A stretch of 64,000 bases of DNA from Bradyrhizobium sp. WSM1417 (lineage in GTDB: Bacteria > Pseudomonadota > Alphaproteobacteria > Rhizobiales > Xanthobacteraceae). Within the stretch, counting starts at the first letter, position 1. Each line of letters starts with the position of its first letter. Location of the stretch: the NCBI RefSeq assembly GCF_000515415.1, contig NZ_KI911783.1, positions 1,478,392 through 1,542,391 of the forward strand, in the 5' to 3' direction. The notes below the pieces were generated by a model. That model saw only the letters and a program-made list of their open reading frames with translations, did not search any database and was not told the origin of the DNA. The translations under genes were made by a program, and so were the position numbers. Positions 55,689-64,000 of the stretch are shown one piece after another.

Positions 55689-56750
55689 TCAGGTCGTCCT
55701 GAACTGCAGCACGCCGTCTTTCATCTCCGCCGTCAACCGGCCTTCCACGATCATGTAGTTGACGTGGGCGACCAGTTCGCCGGCGGCGAAACCCATCTGA
55801 TGTTCGTCCAGCACGTGCTTGTTGAACACCACGGGCACCAGGGCGCGCGAGGTCTGCGGCACCTCGCGGCAGGCTTCCGCGATCAGGCGGCAGCGCTCCT
55901 CGTGGTGATCGGCGAGCTGCTTGATGCGGGTCTTGAGCCCGTAGAACGGCACGCCGTGGCCGGGCAGCACCAGCACGTCATAGGGGAGAGTCGTGGTGAG
56001 GCTGGCGAGCGAGGCCAGATATTCGCCGAGTGAGTTCTGGTCGGGTTCGACCGCCCACACGCTGACGTTCGGCGAGATCTTGCTCAGCACCTGGTCGGCC
56101 GAGAGGAACAGCTTGTCGTCGGCGCAATACAGCATCACCTGGTCGAGTGCGTGACCGCCGCCGGTGATCACCTTGAAGCGCCGCGTGCCGATCACGACGT
56201 CCTCGCCATGCGAGATGCGGCGGTAGGACGGCGGCAGCACCGAGACGCGCTTGAGATAGTCCTGGCCGCGGCCGAGCAGTTTTTCGGTGAGCGACTCGTC
56301 CATGCCGTGGCGGCGGAAGAATAGCCGCTGTGCTTCCTGCCGCTCCTCGGTGCCGCGGTTCTGGTGATAGACCGATTGCAGATATTCGACCTGCGACATC
56401 ACCAGCGGGCAGTTGAACCGCTCGACGATCCACCCGGCCAGACCGACATGATCGGGATGGGAATGGGTCACGATCAGGCGCGTGATGTTGACGCCCTTCA
56501 GCGGCCCGTCGAACAGCTTCGTCCAGGCTTCGATCGTCTCCTCATTGCCGAAGCCGGCATCGATCATGGCATAGCCGTCACCATCGGCGAGCAGGTAGAT
56601 GTTCACATGGTTGAGGCGGAACGGCAGCTTCAGCCGCGCCCACAACACGCCGGGCTTCACCTCGACGACCTGTTCGGGGCCGGGATGCTGTTCCCAAGGA
56701 TAGCGCAGGGCGTCGGCGGAGGACTGCACGGTGTCGGTCTTTGCGTTCAT
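55689..56750 (-). CDS. MBL-fold metallo-hydrolase
   Basis: The 353-residue protein has the canonical metal motif VTHSHPDHVGLAGW (His96, His98, Asp100, His101), then GGGHALDQVMLYCADDKLFL and LPGHGVPFYG with the further ligands. The C-terminal 100 residues form a helical extension as in glyoxalase-like or RNase-like MBL proteins. The substrate is unknown. It lies upstream of hemA in the same orientation, but a 200-base gap with the FixK box separates them. Confidence 0.85.
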   Translation of the reverse strand: MNAKTDTVQSSADALRYPWEQHPGPEQVVEVKPGVLWARLKLPFRLNHVNIYLLADGDGYAMIDAGFGNEETIEAWTKLFDGPLKGVNITRLIVTHSHPDHVGLAGWIVERFNCPLVMSQVEYLQSVYHQNRGTEERQEAQRLFFRRHGMDESLTEKLLGRGQDYLKRVSVLPPSYRRISHGEDVVIGTRRFKVITGGGHALDQVMLYCADDKLFLSADQVLSKISPNVSVWAVEPDQNSLGEYLASLASLTTTLPYDVLVLPGHGVPFYGLKTRIKQLADHHEERCRLIAEACREVPQTSRALVPVVFNKHVLDEHQMGFAAGELVAHVNYMIVEGRLTAEMKDGVLQFRTT

Positions 56751-56844
56751 CCTACCGGCTTAAACCCACCTCTCCCGCCGCGCCAGCCGAAAAAGAACGC
56801 TGGCGGGCCCGCATAGCGGTCATTCCGGGTTACGGAACGGCGAC

Positions 56845-58998
56845 TTACGCCGCCCGCATGTTGTTGAGGAACGCGTCGATCTCTCCGCGCAGTATGTCGG
56901 CCTCGCGGCGGAGCGCGTCGGAGGCGCCGAGCACTTCGTTCGCCGCTGCGCCGGCCTCCGCCGAAGCCGTGGAGACGCCGACAATGTTGCTGGAAACCTC
57001 GCTGGTGCCGCCGGCGGCATGCTGGATGTTGCGGGCGATCTCGCGGGTCGCCGCGCCCTGTTCCTCGACCGCGGCGGCGATCGTCGTGGTGACGTCGTTG
57101 ATCTCGCCGATGATCCGGCCGATGCCCTGGATGGCGCCGACGGCCGAAGTCGTCACCGACTGCATGCTGGCGATCTGGCTGCGGATCTCCTCCGTCGCTT
57201 TCGCGGTCTGGCTCGCGAGGCTCTTCACCTCGGAGGCGACCACCGCGAAGCCGCGACCGGCTTCGCCCGCGCGCGCCGCCTCGATGGTGGCGTTGAGCGC
57301 CAGCAGATTGGTCTGCGAGGCGATGGTCTGGATCAGGTCGACCACGACGCTGATGCGGCTCGCGCTGTCGGCGAGGCTCTGCACGGTGGCGTCGGTCGCG
57401 CCGGCTTCGTCGACCGCTTTCCTGGCGATCGCGGCCGAGGTCACGACCTGCTTGCTGATCTCCTCGATCGAGGACGAGAGCTGCTCGGTGCCTGACGATA
57501 CGGTCTGCACGTTGACCGAGGTCTCTTCGGCTGCGGAGGCAACCGCGTTCACCAGCGCATTGGACTGGTCTGCCGTGGTCGACATGCTCTGCGCAGTCGT
57601 CTGCATCGAATTGGCCGACTGCGCGAGATTGTCGAGCGCGGAGCGCACCGTACTCTCGAATCCGGCGATCTTCGCCTCCATCTGCGCGGCACGCTCGGCC
57701 TTGGCGACGCGATCCCTGTCCTGCTCGCTCGCAAGCGCCCGGGCTTCGATCATGCTGTCGCGAAACACCGTCAGCGTTTCCTTCATCGCGCCGATCTCGT
57801 CGTTCTGCCGGGAGCGGACGATCTCGGTGTCGAGGTCGCCGGCCGAGAGCAACTGCATGGCGCGTTGCAGCTCGCGAATGCGGCGCAGGATGTTGCGCCC
57901 GACATAGAGCCAGACGAACAGCGCCGAGCCGACCAGCGTCAGTGCGCCGAGTGCCAGCATCGCGGTGGTCGCGAGCGAGATCTCCTGCCGCGCCTGGAAG
58001 GTCGACGCGTTGGTCTCCTTCTGCACGCCCTCGACCAGCTGCTGCACGCTGATGCCGAGGCCGACATTGAGCTTGCGGGTCTCGTCCAGGATGGTCTGGC
58101 CGTAGTCGATGGCGTCGAGCTCTTTCTGGCGGATCTTGAACACGCCGGTCTTGCCCTCACCGAAGGCGAACAGCTTTTGCACCGTGTCGCGCACCGCCTG
58201 CATCGAGGCCATGTTCGGCAGGTCCTCGAGGTTCGACTTGACGCGGTCGCGCGTCGCCTTGAACTCCTTCTCGATCGCCTCCAGCGTATCGCTGTTGTTG
58301 GCCGACAGCGCCGCCATCATGTCGGCAGCCATCAGATTGCCGTTGGCGGAGATGGTCGCGACCTGGGAGACGGTGCGGGCGGCTTCGGTGGCATCGTCGG
58401 CGGAAACTTCCGCCGCGCCGAGGATCGCGTTCAGGCGCGTTTGCGCATCCAGCATGGCAGGACCGGCCGCACCGACGAAGGTGAGCTGCGCCTTGCGGAG
58501 CGCTTCATATTGCTTGTCATGCAGTGCGCCGGTATCCAGCCGTTCGCGCGCGGCCGACACCAGGCTCTGGGTCGCCTCGTCGATGCTCTTGGCAGTGTCG
58601 CGCAACGCGGTTGCGATCTGCTTGTCGGCGCCGAGCTCGATGATCTCGCCGAGCTTGGCCATGGCGAGCTGCTGGATCTCCTGCACCTTCTTGGTGCGTT
58701 CGTTCAGCGCCTCATCGGACGGCGACGCCAGGAGGCCCGGCCCCTGTGCCGCGAGCGTTGCGCTTTGCGATGCGAGTTGAAGGCTGGCGGAAAGGCGCGG
58801 GATGTCGCGGCCGCTCAGGTCCATCATGGTGCTGCCGAGATGGTTGAAGACGAAGCCGGCGCCGGCTGCAATCACGAGGCCCATGCCCGCGATCACCGCG
58901 AAGGCCGTGAACAGGCTGCCGCGCACGCCCCATGTCGGCATTTTGAAACGAGGCCGGATACGACCAAGTAAACGGCCAAGGCCCAGACGGATCGCCAT
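56845..58998 (-). CDS. Methyl-accepting chemotaxis protein
   Basis: The 717-residue chemoreceptor has one N-terminal membrane segment (about residues 25-50), a large periplasmic helical sensor (about 50-340), a second segment (about 345-367), a HAMP domain ([20 protein letters not shown]) and the cytoplasmic signalling hairpin, whose tip reads [20 protein letters not shown] followed by [20 protein letters not shown]. It senses a periplasmic ligand and drives CheA. It lies alone, with no che genes in the window. The ligand is unknown. Confidence 0.93.
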   Translation of the reverse strand: MAIRLGLGRLLGRIRPRFKMPTWGVRGSLFTAFAVIAGMGLVIAAGAGFVFNHLGSTMMDLSGRDIPRLSASLQLASQSATLAAQGPGLLASPSDEALNERTKKVQEIQQLAMAKLGEIIELGADKQIATALRDTAKSIDEATQSLVSAARERLDTGALHDKQYEALRKAQLTFVGAAGPAMLDAQTRLNAILGAAEVSADDATEAARTVSQVATISANGNLMAADMMAALSANNSDTLEAIEKEFKATRDRVKSNLEDLPNMASMQAVRDTVQKLFAFGEGKTGVFKIRQKELDAIDYGQTILDETRKLNVGLGISVQQLVEGVQKETNASTFQARQEISLATTAMLALGALTLVGSALFVWLYVGRNILRRIRELQRAMQLLSAGDLDTEIVRSRQNDEIGAMKETLTVFRDSMIEARALASEQDRDRVAKAERAAQMEAKIAGFESTVRSALDNLAQSANSMQTTAQSMSTTADQSNALVNAVASAAEETSVNVQTVSSGTEQLSSSIEEISKQVVTSAAIARKAVDEAGATDATVQSLADSASRISVVVDLIQTIASQTNLLALNATIEAARAGEAGRGFAVVASEVKSLASQTAKATEEIRSQIASMQSVTTSAVGAIQGIGRIIGEINDVTTTIAAAVEEQGAATREIARNIQHAAGGTSEVSSNIVGVSTASAEAGAAANEVLGASDALRREADILRGEIDAFLNNMRAA

Positions 58999-59113
58999 CG
59001 AAATTCCCCCACGCGTGATCTTTATGTTTTCGCCGCGGAGTATCCTCGGGCCAGGTTAAAAAATCGCAAGTCGCTCAATCGGTTGCGCGCGTTCCGCACA
59101 GCGAAAAAAGAAA

Positions 59114-59133
59114 GGCCGGCAACGATGCCGGCC
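59114..59133 (-). terminator. Intrinsic terminator after the Omp25-like gene
   Basis: GGCCGGCA (59114-59121) and TGCCGGCC (59126-59133) form an 8-bp stem with a four-base loop. On the minus strand it is followed by TTTCTTTTTTCGC. It lies 30 bases beyond the stop at 59163. Confidence 0.85.
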
Positions 59134-59162
59134 CTTCATCATGATAAGGACTTGGTAACCGT

Positions 59163-59888
59163 TCAGTAGCGCGCGACCGCCGAGTTGGCCCAGTTGAAGC
59201 GGTAGTTGACGCCCGCCTTGATGGTGTGGTCGTCGGTGGTGAAGTTACCGGTGCCCGCCAGCGGACCGCCGGTGAAGTGCGCGTCGCCGAAATTGTAGTA
59301 CTGGTACTCGGCCTTGGCCGACCAGTTCGGGGCGAACATGTATTCGAGGCCGGCGCCGACGGTGTAGCCGTTGCGATGATCGCCCGTGATGACGAAGGCC
59401 GCCGGCACGCCGCCAACAGTGACCTTCTCGTTGTTGTCCGAATAGGCGTAGCCGCCCTTCACATAGAGCAGGCCCGGACCCCAGGTGTAGCCGACGCGGC
59501 CGGTGATCGAGCCGAGACCACGCTGGTCGTTGGTGTAGGCGACGCCGCCCGGGAACACCGCGCCGACGCTGCCGGAGAGCCAGGAATACTGGCCTTCGAC
59601 GCCGACAACGAAGTTCGGGTTGAACTGCCAGTCCGCACCGGCCTGCAGGCCGCCGAGGAAACGGCCGTTGCCGTTGTTACCGGTGGAGAGGCCGCTGAAA
59701 TTGTTGTCGCTGGAGAACGCGCCGCCGACATGGCCGCCGATGTAGAAGCCGGTCCAGTTGTAGATCGGTGCGGCATAAGCGGGCGCGGGCGTCTTATAAT
59801 AGTTGCGGTTACCGAGATCGGCACCGACCGCCGGCGCAGCAGCGCCCACCACGAGCAGCGCAACGGTCGCAAACAGAATCTTCTTCAT
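59163..59888 (-). CDS. Omp25-like outer membrane beta-barrel protein
   Basis: The 241-residue protein has a signal peptide (ILFATVALLVVGAAAPAVGA) and a small beta barrel of the Omp25/porin-like type common in rhizobia: YNWTGFYIGGHVGGAFSSDN near residue 45, and alternating strands ending FKAGVNYRFNW-like sequence and ARY with a C-terminal aromatic residue, as usual for outer membrane insertion. The start at 59888 is taken from the signal peptide; upstream in-frame codons are not conserved. Function is structural or unknown. Confidence 0.9.
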   Translation of the reverse strand: MKKILFATVALLVVGAAAPAVGADLGNRNYYKTPAPAYAAPIYNWTGFYIGGHVGGAFSSDNNFSGLSTGNNGNGRFLGGLQAGADWQFNPNFVVGVEGQYSWLSGSVGAVFPGGVAYTNDQRGLGSITGRVGYTWGPGLLYVKGGYAYSDNNEKVTVGGVPAAFVITGDHRNGYTVGAGLEYMFAPNWSAKAEYQYYNFGDAHFTGGPLAGTGNFTTDDHTIKAGVNYRFNWANSAVARY

Positions 59889-60110
59889 CGTCCAAACTCC
59901 AACACTTGGTCCCCGGCAGGCGCGCTTTCCGCGCCGTCGTTGGTTTTGCAGATAGCTCGCTTTTGACGAAAATGCTGTCACATCCATGGCACAGCGGCAG
60001 CCAACGTAACTTATTGGGCTGTAAATGGTTTTCGTACTTAATGGCGACTTAAGAAGCGGTGAAGGAAGGCTTAACTCGGCGCTATCAGGGTAACTTGCGC
60101 GCGCATCTCG

Positions 60111-60431
60111 TTAACCAAGACGGCGCCGCGCCTCATCGCGCATCTGTTCGCGGAATGCAGCGCGCTTTGCGGGCCGGTCTTCCTCGCGCACGTCATGACG
60201 ATCGAAAACGTCGAACTTCTCCAGGATCGGATAGCGCTCGTTCGCCATCGCGAGCACGCGCAGCACCTTGGTCGCGGACGGTGTCGGGCCGCTCACTTCC
60301 CAGCGCCGGATGGTGTCGGCGCCGCCCTTCTCCGGCAATCCGCAAAGCCGGGCCATGTCGGCCGCGGTGAGCTTGCGCTCGAGGACGTCTGAGAGATCGT
60401 TGCGGAGTTGCTTCAGTTCGGGACCGGTCAT
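60111..60431 (-). CDS. Small helix-turn-helix protein
   Basis: The 106-residue protein has a Cro/CI-like helix-turn-helix: LTAADMARLCGLPEKGGADT followed by IRRWEVSGPTPSATKVLRVL. The rest is a charged C-terminal extension (FDRHDVREEDRPAKRAAFRE). It is probably a DNA-binding regulator, the first of a run of small genes in 60-62.4 kb, and its neighbours are not obviously its targets. Confidence 0.75.
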   Translation of the reverse strand: MTGPELKQLRNDLSDVLERKLTAADMARLCGLPEKGGADTIRRWEVSGPTPSATKVLRVLAMANERYPILEKFDVFDRHDVREEDRPAKRAAFREQMRDEARRRLG

Positions 60432-60563
60432 GTCGCCTCAATACGCGAAGTCGATGAGGTGAATGCACTAGCGCTGATTCGGGTCCATCCGAAGGCGGGG
60501 CATGCGAGCGGGCGGGCGTGCTAGTCTCCCGCCCGCCGGGCTCAGCCAGGAAAGGAAAACCGC

Positions 60564-60907
60564 ATGCCGGTGTTCAAGCTGCCTCTGTCGGGGGACGTCG
60601 TTCAATCCATAACCCGATCACGTCGTTCTTCAGCCCGGCCGGCGGCCAGTTCGGTCTCGTGAACATCACGGTGGGCCAATCGGCGCCCGATGTCGAGAAG
60701 GACCTGCTGTCGGATATCGGCAGTTACGGCAAGCAGAACGGTCAGGTTGCGGATGCGCTGCTCGTGGTCATTGAGCAACTGGAAGCGCTCGGTGACAGTG
60801 CACTCGGCGACGACAAGGCAGTCGCGGCTTTCAAGGAGCTGATGCACTCGGTTGCGACCGTCAAGGAGCGCCACAACCGCAAGGCCTGTCGTCCGCGGCG
60901 GCGCTGA
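60564..60907 (+). pseudogene. Frameshifted small bradyrhizobial protein
   Basis: The frame opening at ATG 60564 (behind AGGAAAGGA) encodes MPVFKLPLSGDVVQSI, then shifts. The rest, NPITSFFSPAGGQFGLVNIT and onward to residue ~110, is intact in another frame and ends at 60907. One base seems missing at about 60609-60613, where TAAACCC would be expected and TAACCC is found. The protein type (MPxFKLPLSGxVVQSIN) is a small bradyrhizobial family of unknown function, from memory. Either a recent pseudogene or a sequencing error. Confidence 0.7.
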
Positions 60908-61013
60908 TCATGCCGGCGACCGGTCCGCGGCACCTTCGCCCGCGCACGAAGTTATGAATGGGGTGCCCATGGAAATCCGCCGCTGAATGACCAGATGCCA
61001 AGGGGGCCGCAGA

Positions 61014-61316
61014 ATGAAGGGATCTGCCGTGAGCATCAAATCCGCCATTGCCGCCCTCGTCACCATCGGGCTGCTTGCCGCGCCGTTCGCGGCTGAAGCC
61101 AAAAAGCACCGGTCAATCCGATCTTACAGCACCGGCGTGGTGGCTCCGAATTATGGGAGCGCCGGATCGTTGGTAGCACAGCCCAGAGCCTACGGATCGA
61201 GCGGACAGTCGGTCGGGACGGTCACGGCGCCATCGATCGGTACGTATAATTGGCCATCCGTCGGCGTGACCAACGCAGTCCCGACCTGGAACAACACCAA
61301 CCCGCCCATCCGGTAG
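61014..61316 (+). CDS. Small secreted protein, paralogue A
   Basis: The 100-residue protein has a signal peptide (SIKSAIAALVTIGLLAAPFA, cleavage near AEA) and a low-complexity mature part, then the block GTVTAPSIGTYNWPSVGVTN followed by AVPTWNNTNPP. The same block recurs in the protein at 62160, so the two are paralogues. ATG 61014 is behind AGGGGG at good spacing. No named family is recognised. Confidence 0.75.
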   Translation: MKGSAVSIKSAIAALVTIGLLAAPFAAEAKKHRSIRSYSTGVVAPNYGSAGSLVAQPRAYGSSGQSVGTVTAPSIGTYNWPSVGVTNAVPTWNNTNPPIR

Positions 61317-61449
61317 GCGCGCCTGTCCGGCGAGCCAATCCCGGTCTCCGCCTGCCGGTCGCAATGCCAGAGAAGATCAAGCGCGACCAGCAATGATCAT
61401 GGCGGTGGACCAGGCATTTCGGATCGTTCAGGGAGAGCGCAGCCCGATC

Positions 61450-61659
61450 CTAAATTCCCCGGCCGGCCTGTTGGCCGATCACGCAGCGCCATCCGGCGAG
61501 ACGCTCGGCCGGATGCTGGTTCATCCATTCGGCGAGTTGCGGCGCGCCCATCAGGCACGATTGCATCGAGACGTCGGCGAAGTCGGATGTGGTGACGGTT
61601 TGCTCATGACAGTTCGCTGGAGAGGCGAGGTTGCAGAGCACGGCGATGATCTTGATCAC
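61450..61659 (-). CDS. Small conserved-looking cysteine-containing protein
   Basis: The 69-residue protein starts with GTG at 61659, overlapping the stop of the ORF upstream (GTGA). It has a short hydrophobic start (IKIIAVLCNLASPANC) and later SMQSCLMGAPQLAEWMNQHP and GWRCVIGQQ, four cysteines in all. The pattern C-x-MGAPQLAEWM-x-x-HPxERL is familiar from small bradyrhizobial proteins. Function unknown. Confidence 0.7.
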   Translation of the reverse strand: MIKIIAVLCNLASPANCHEQTVTTSDFADVSMQSCLMGAPQLAEWMNQHPAERLAGWRCVIGQQAGRGI

Positions 61660-61820
61660 GCGAGGTTGCCTCCGTCGCTGCGATGCGCAGAGGCTCCGCT
61701 TGATCTCTCGCTCACCGGATCAGTCGGCGGGAAGATGCTGTCGTAGATCGCGCGCGCTTCCTGGATGAGGCGAATGCGCTCACGCTCGGATTTCGAGACA
61801 AACTCAATAACCTGGCCCAT
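61656..61820 (-). CDS. Very small protein, upstream partner of the 69-residue ORF
   Basis: This 54-codon gene reads MGQVIEFVSKSERERIRLIQ then EARAIYDSIFPPTDP and a Ser/Gly-rich tail, with TGA at 61656-61658 overlapping the next GTG. TTGGAG lies six bases ahead of the ATG at 61820. The N-terminal VIEFVSKSERERxRLIxEAR is typical of small bradyrhizobial proteins as I remember them. Coupled translation with the 69-residue ORF is implied by the overlap. Confidence 0.68.
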   Translation of the reverse strand: MGQVIEFVSKSERERIRLIQEARAIYDSIFPPTDPVSERSSGASAHRSDGGNLA

Positions 61821-62159
61821 GTCGGCTCCAATAGATCCTCAATCCATCATCACATGATGGAAATCATTTCATGCGGATGTGGGGTGCCGGCTTCGGCTTT
61901 GCAGCCGTGCTGGCGGTCACGAGGGATAAAAAGCCCGTGAGTATTCCGTTCCTGAAGTGGAGCGGGATACCTTCAGCGATGCGCCGGTCTCACGGCGCAT
62001 CTGATCGGGCCGTGACCGCTTCGCAGCATCGTGAGGACGAGTTGAGCCCCGCTGGATGATGGCATTGCGGCACATTTTCTCGCGCGTGGAGTTGTAAGGT
62101 CGCACTCAGTGCACGCGAACGGCATTGCGATTGAGAGACCGCGCCCGAAAGGATCAGCC
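61821..62159. promoter_or_regulatory. Gene-free region with palindromes upstream of the small-ORF pair
   Basis: No credible gene is seen in these 339 bases. CCATCAT (61844-61850) and ATGATGG (61854-61860) form an inverted repeat 24 bases upstream of the small-ORF start, a possible operator. A second palindrome, ATGCGCC (61979-61985) with GGCGCAT (61994-62000), lies further on. Confidence 0.4.
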
Positions 62160-62429
62160 ATGACAACAACGAAACGCTCCATTGCTGCACTCATTGCTCT
62201 CGGATTGGCTGCAGCGCCACTCGCTGTCAACGCACAGACATCCGCGAGGGGTACACCAGGCAGCACGAGCGGACGCACCGGAGCGCCGGTACAGCAAGGG
62301 ACTATCGGAAGTTCCGGGCAGACCGTCGGGACGGTGACAGCGCCGTCGATCGGAACGTCCAACCAGCCATCGGTCGGCGTAACAAACTCAGTCCCTACCT
62401 GGAACAACACGAATCCCAGACCGAAGTAG
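62160..62429 (+). CDS. Small secreted protein, paralogue B
   Basis: The 89-residue protein has a signal peptide (RSIAALIALGLAAAPLAVNA) and a mature part ending with the block GTVTAPSIGTSNQPSVGVTN and SVPTWNNTNPRPK, shared with the protein at 61014. The middle is Gly/Ser/Thr-rich. AAAGGA is eight bases ahead of the ATG. No named family is recognised. Confidence 0.75.
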   Translation: MTTTKRSIAALIALGLAAAPLAVNAQTSARGTPGSTSGRTGAPVQQGTIGSSGQTVGTVTAPSIGTSNQPSVGVTNSVPTWNNTNPRPK

Positions 62430-62447
62430 AAACCGCGATCGGCTGAC

Positions 62448-64000
62448 TTAAGCCGCCGGCGCGCGCTCGCTCTGACCCGGCACCGCCGCGAGCAGCTCGC
62501 GCGTATAGGGATGTTCGGGCATTGCGAAGAGCTGCGCGGTAGGTTTCAGCTCGACGATGACGCCGCGCTGCATCACGGCGATGCGGTCGCAGATTTGCGC
62601 CGCCACGCGTAGATCGTGGGTGATGAACAGCATCGAGAGGCCGAGGCGGGCCTTGAGGTCTTCGAGCAGCCGCAGGACTTGCGCCTGCACGGAGACGTCG
62701 AGCGCGGAGACGGCCTCGTCCGCGACGATGATCTCGGGCTCGAGCGCGAGCGCACGCGCAATGCCGATGCGCTGGCGTTGGCCGCCGGAGAATTCATGCG
62801 GATAGCGCTCGAGCGCGCCGGCATCGAGCCCGACCATCTTGAGGAGATCGCGGGCGCGGTCGAACGCGACTTTCGGATCGGTGCCGGCCGCGATCGGGCC
62901 GTCGGCAATGATATGACCGACCTTGCGGCGCGGATTGAGCGAAGCGAACGGGTCCTGGAAAATCATCTGGATGCGGTGGCGCTCGGCGCGTAGGGCCTTG
63001 CCCGCGAGCTTTGTGAGATCGGTCTCGCCGATCCGCACGGTGCCGCGATCGGCCTCGATCAGCCGCATCACGAGCCGGGCCACCGACGATTTGCCGGAAC
63101 CGGATTCGCCGACGAGGCCGAGCGTCTCGCCCTTGAAAATCGTGAAGTTGACTTCGCGCGCGGCATCGACGCGGCGGTCCTCGCGAAACCAGCCGCCCGA
63201 GGTGACGTAGGTCTTGTCCAGTCCGATCACCTCGACCGCCTTGGCCTGGTCGTCGAGGGCGCTGCGGGCGGGCGGGTCCATCGAGGGCACGGCGGCGAGC
63301 AGCGCCTTGGTGTAGTCGTGCTGCGGCGCGTTGAAGACCGCCGAGGCGGGGCCTTCCTCGACCACCTTGCCATGGCGCAACACCACGACCTGGTCGGCGA
63401 TGTCGGCGACCACGCCGAAATCATGGGTGATGAACATCACCGCCATGTTGCGATTGCGCTGGAGGTTACGGATCAGTTTCAGGATCTGCGCCTGCGTGGT
63501 GACGTCGAGCGCGGTGGTCGGCTCGTCCGCCACCAGCACCGCCGGTTCGAGCGCGAGCGCCATCGCGATCATCGCGCGTTGGCGCTGGCCGCCGGAGAGC
63601 TGGTGCGGATAGGCGCGCACGATGCGCTCGGGATCGGGGAGGCCGACCTCGCGCGCGAGCGACAGCGCCTTTGCGCGCCGCTCCCTCGGCGTGAGCAGCC
63701 CGTGCGCCTCGAACATCTCCGCCATCTGGTCGCCGATCCGCATCAACGGATTGAGCGCGGTCATCGGCTCCTGGAAGATCATCGCGAACCGGCGGCCGCG
63801 TAGATCGCGCCAGCCGTCGTCATCGAGTTTGAGCAGGTCGCGGCCTTCGAACTGGATCTCGCCGGAGGTGACGGTGACCGTGTCAGGCAACAGGCCCATC
63901 AGCGCATGCGCGCACATCGATTTGCCCGAGCCGGATTCGCCGACGACGCAGACGATCTTGCCGGGCCGCAAATCGAGCGAGACGCCGTCGACCGCGAAGG
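62448..64000 (-). CDS. Dipeptide/oligopeptide-type ABC transporter, duplicated ATPase (5' end outside window)
   Basis: The frame is open to the window end, so the N-terminus is missing. The product has two ATPase domains in tandem: Walker A GESGSGKS twice, signature LSGGQRQRAM and FSGGQRQRIG, Walker B VLVADEPTTALD and IIVADEAVSALD. This matches the fused ATPase of YejF/GsiA-type peptide importers, each half ending in the oligopeptide extension (PQHDYTKALLAAVPSM and PEHPYTRELLAAVPGQ). Permease and binding protein genes should lie just outside. Confidence 0.92.
   Translation of the reverse strand, partial: FAVDGVSLDLRPGKIVCVVGESGSGKSMCAHALMGLLPDTVTVTSGEIQFEGRDLLKLDDDGWRDLRGRRFAMIFQEPMTALNPLMRIGDQMAEMFEAHGLLTPRERRAKALSLAREVGLPDPERIVRAYPHQLSGGQRQRAMIAMALALEPAVLVADEPTTALDVTTQAQILKLIRNLQRNRNMAVMFITHDFGVVADIADQVVVLRHGKVVEEGPASAVFNAPQHDYTKALLAAVPSMDPPARSALDDQAKAVEVIGLDKTYVTSGGWFREDRRVDAAREVNFTIFKGETLGLVGESGSGKSSVARLVMRLIEADRGTVRIGETDLTKLAGKALRAERHRIQMIFQDPFASLNPRRKVGHIIADGPIAAGTDPKVAFDRARDLLKMVGLDAGALERYPHEFSGGQRQRIGIARALALEPEIIVADEAVSALDVSVQAQVLRLLEDLKARLGLSMLFITHDLRVAAQICDRIAVMQRGVIVELKPTAQLFAMPEHPYTRELLAAVPGQSERAPAA

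Noticed and set aside
61871..62059. A 62-codon frame between the small-ORF pair and paralogue B
   Set aside because: No SD and no sensible composition; it spans a palindrome.

Overview
The window is high-GC alphaproteobacterial chromosome and looks like Bradyrhizobium or a close relative. The grounds are gene content and order remembered for that group: an aa3 oxidase operon with ctaB, ctaG, DUF983 and SURF1, a separate F0 ATP synthase operon (atpI-B-E-b'-b), a 409-residue ALA synthase, a PodJ-like polarity factor, IalB and TIGR02186 proteins, and intergenic inverted repeats of bradyrhizobial type. Most of it reads as core chromosome. I see no rRNA, tRNA, CRISPR array, transposase, integrase or prophage.

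Layout. 0-6 kb: the end of a ligase-associated DNA repair cluster (helicase C-terminus, PdeM-like phosphoesterase), a LysR/DMT-exporter divergon, an MBL hydrolase, and a TIGR02186/TauE membrane pair. 6-9.5 kb: a large PodJ/Sel1 protein. 10-13.2 kb: an HxlR regulator with a quinone-oxidoreductase-like enzyme and an enoyl-CoA hydratase homologue. 12.6-19.1 kb: a PadR regulator divergent from a fatty-acid oxidation operon (NTF2-like, acyl-CoA dehydrogenase, thiolase, FadB-like), with a clear operator-like repeat between them. 19.2-26.5 kb: a GST/MarR divergon, glutamate-cysteine ligase, a PAN-domain protein, a nucleotidyltransferase and YjbR pair, signal peptidase I, TldD, and a DUF433/DUF5615 toxin-antitoxin-like pair.

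26.5-41.4 kb: IalB, then coxB-coxA-ctaB-small membrane protein-ctaG-coxC-DUF983-SURF1, an NTF2-like gene and a divergent two-component pair, then thrC-M16 peptidase-GNAT and a secreted protein. A gene-free stretch before thrC ends in three consecutive hairpins and a T-run and may encode a small RNA. 41.5-45.8 kb: the F0 ATP synthase operon, a secreted coiled-coil protein and a YjbQ protein. 45.8-56.8 kb: an MHS-type transporter with a long loop, a NarL-type regulator, 1.1 kb of repeats, a Tat-exported alpha/beta hydrolase, an SSF-PAS-kinase-receiver hybrid sensor, hemA behind a perfect FNR/FixK box, and an MBL hydrolase. 56.8-64 kb: a chemoreceptor, an Omp25-like protein, a run of small bradyrhizobial proteins (a HTH protein, a frameshifted gene, two paralogous secreted peptides and an overlapping pair of very small ORFs), and a dipeptide-type ABC ATPase running off the end.

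The strongest leads outside ordinary annotation are the small-protein cluster at 60-62.4 kb, the small-RNA-like structure before thrC, the SSF-kinase/response regulator/hydrolase neighbourhood, the PadR operator, and FixK-type sites in front of hemA and coxB. None is proven from sequence alone.
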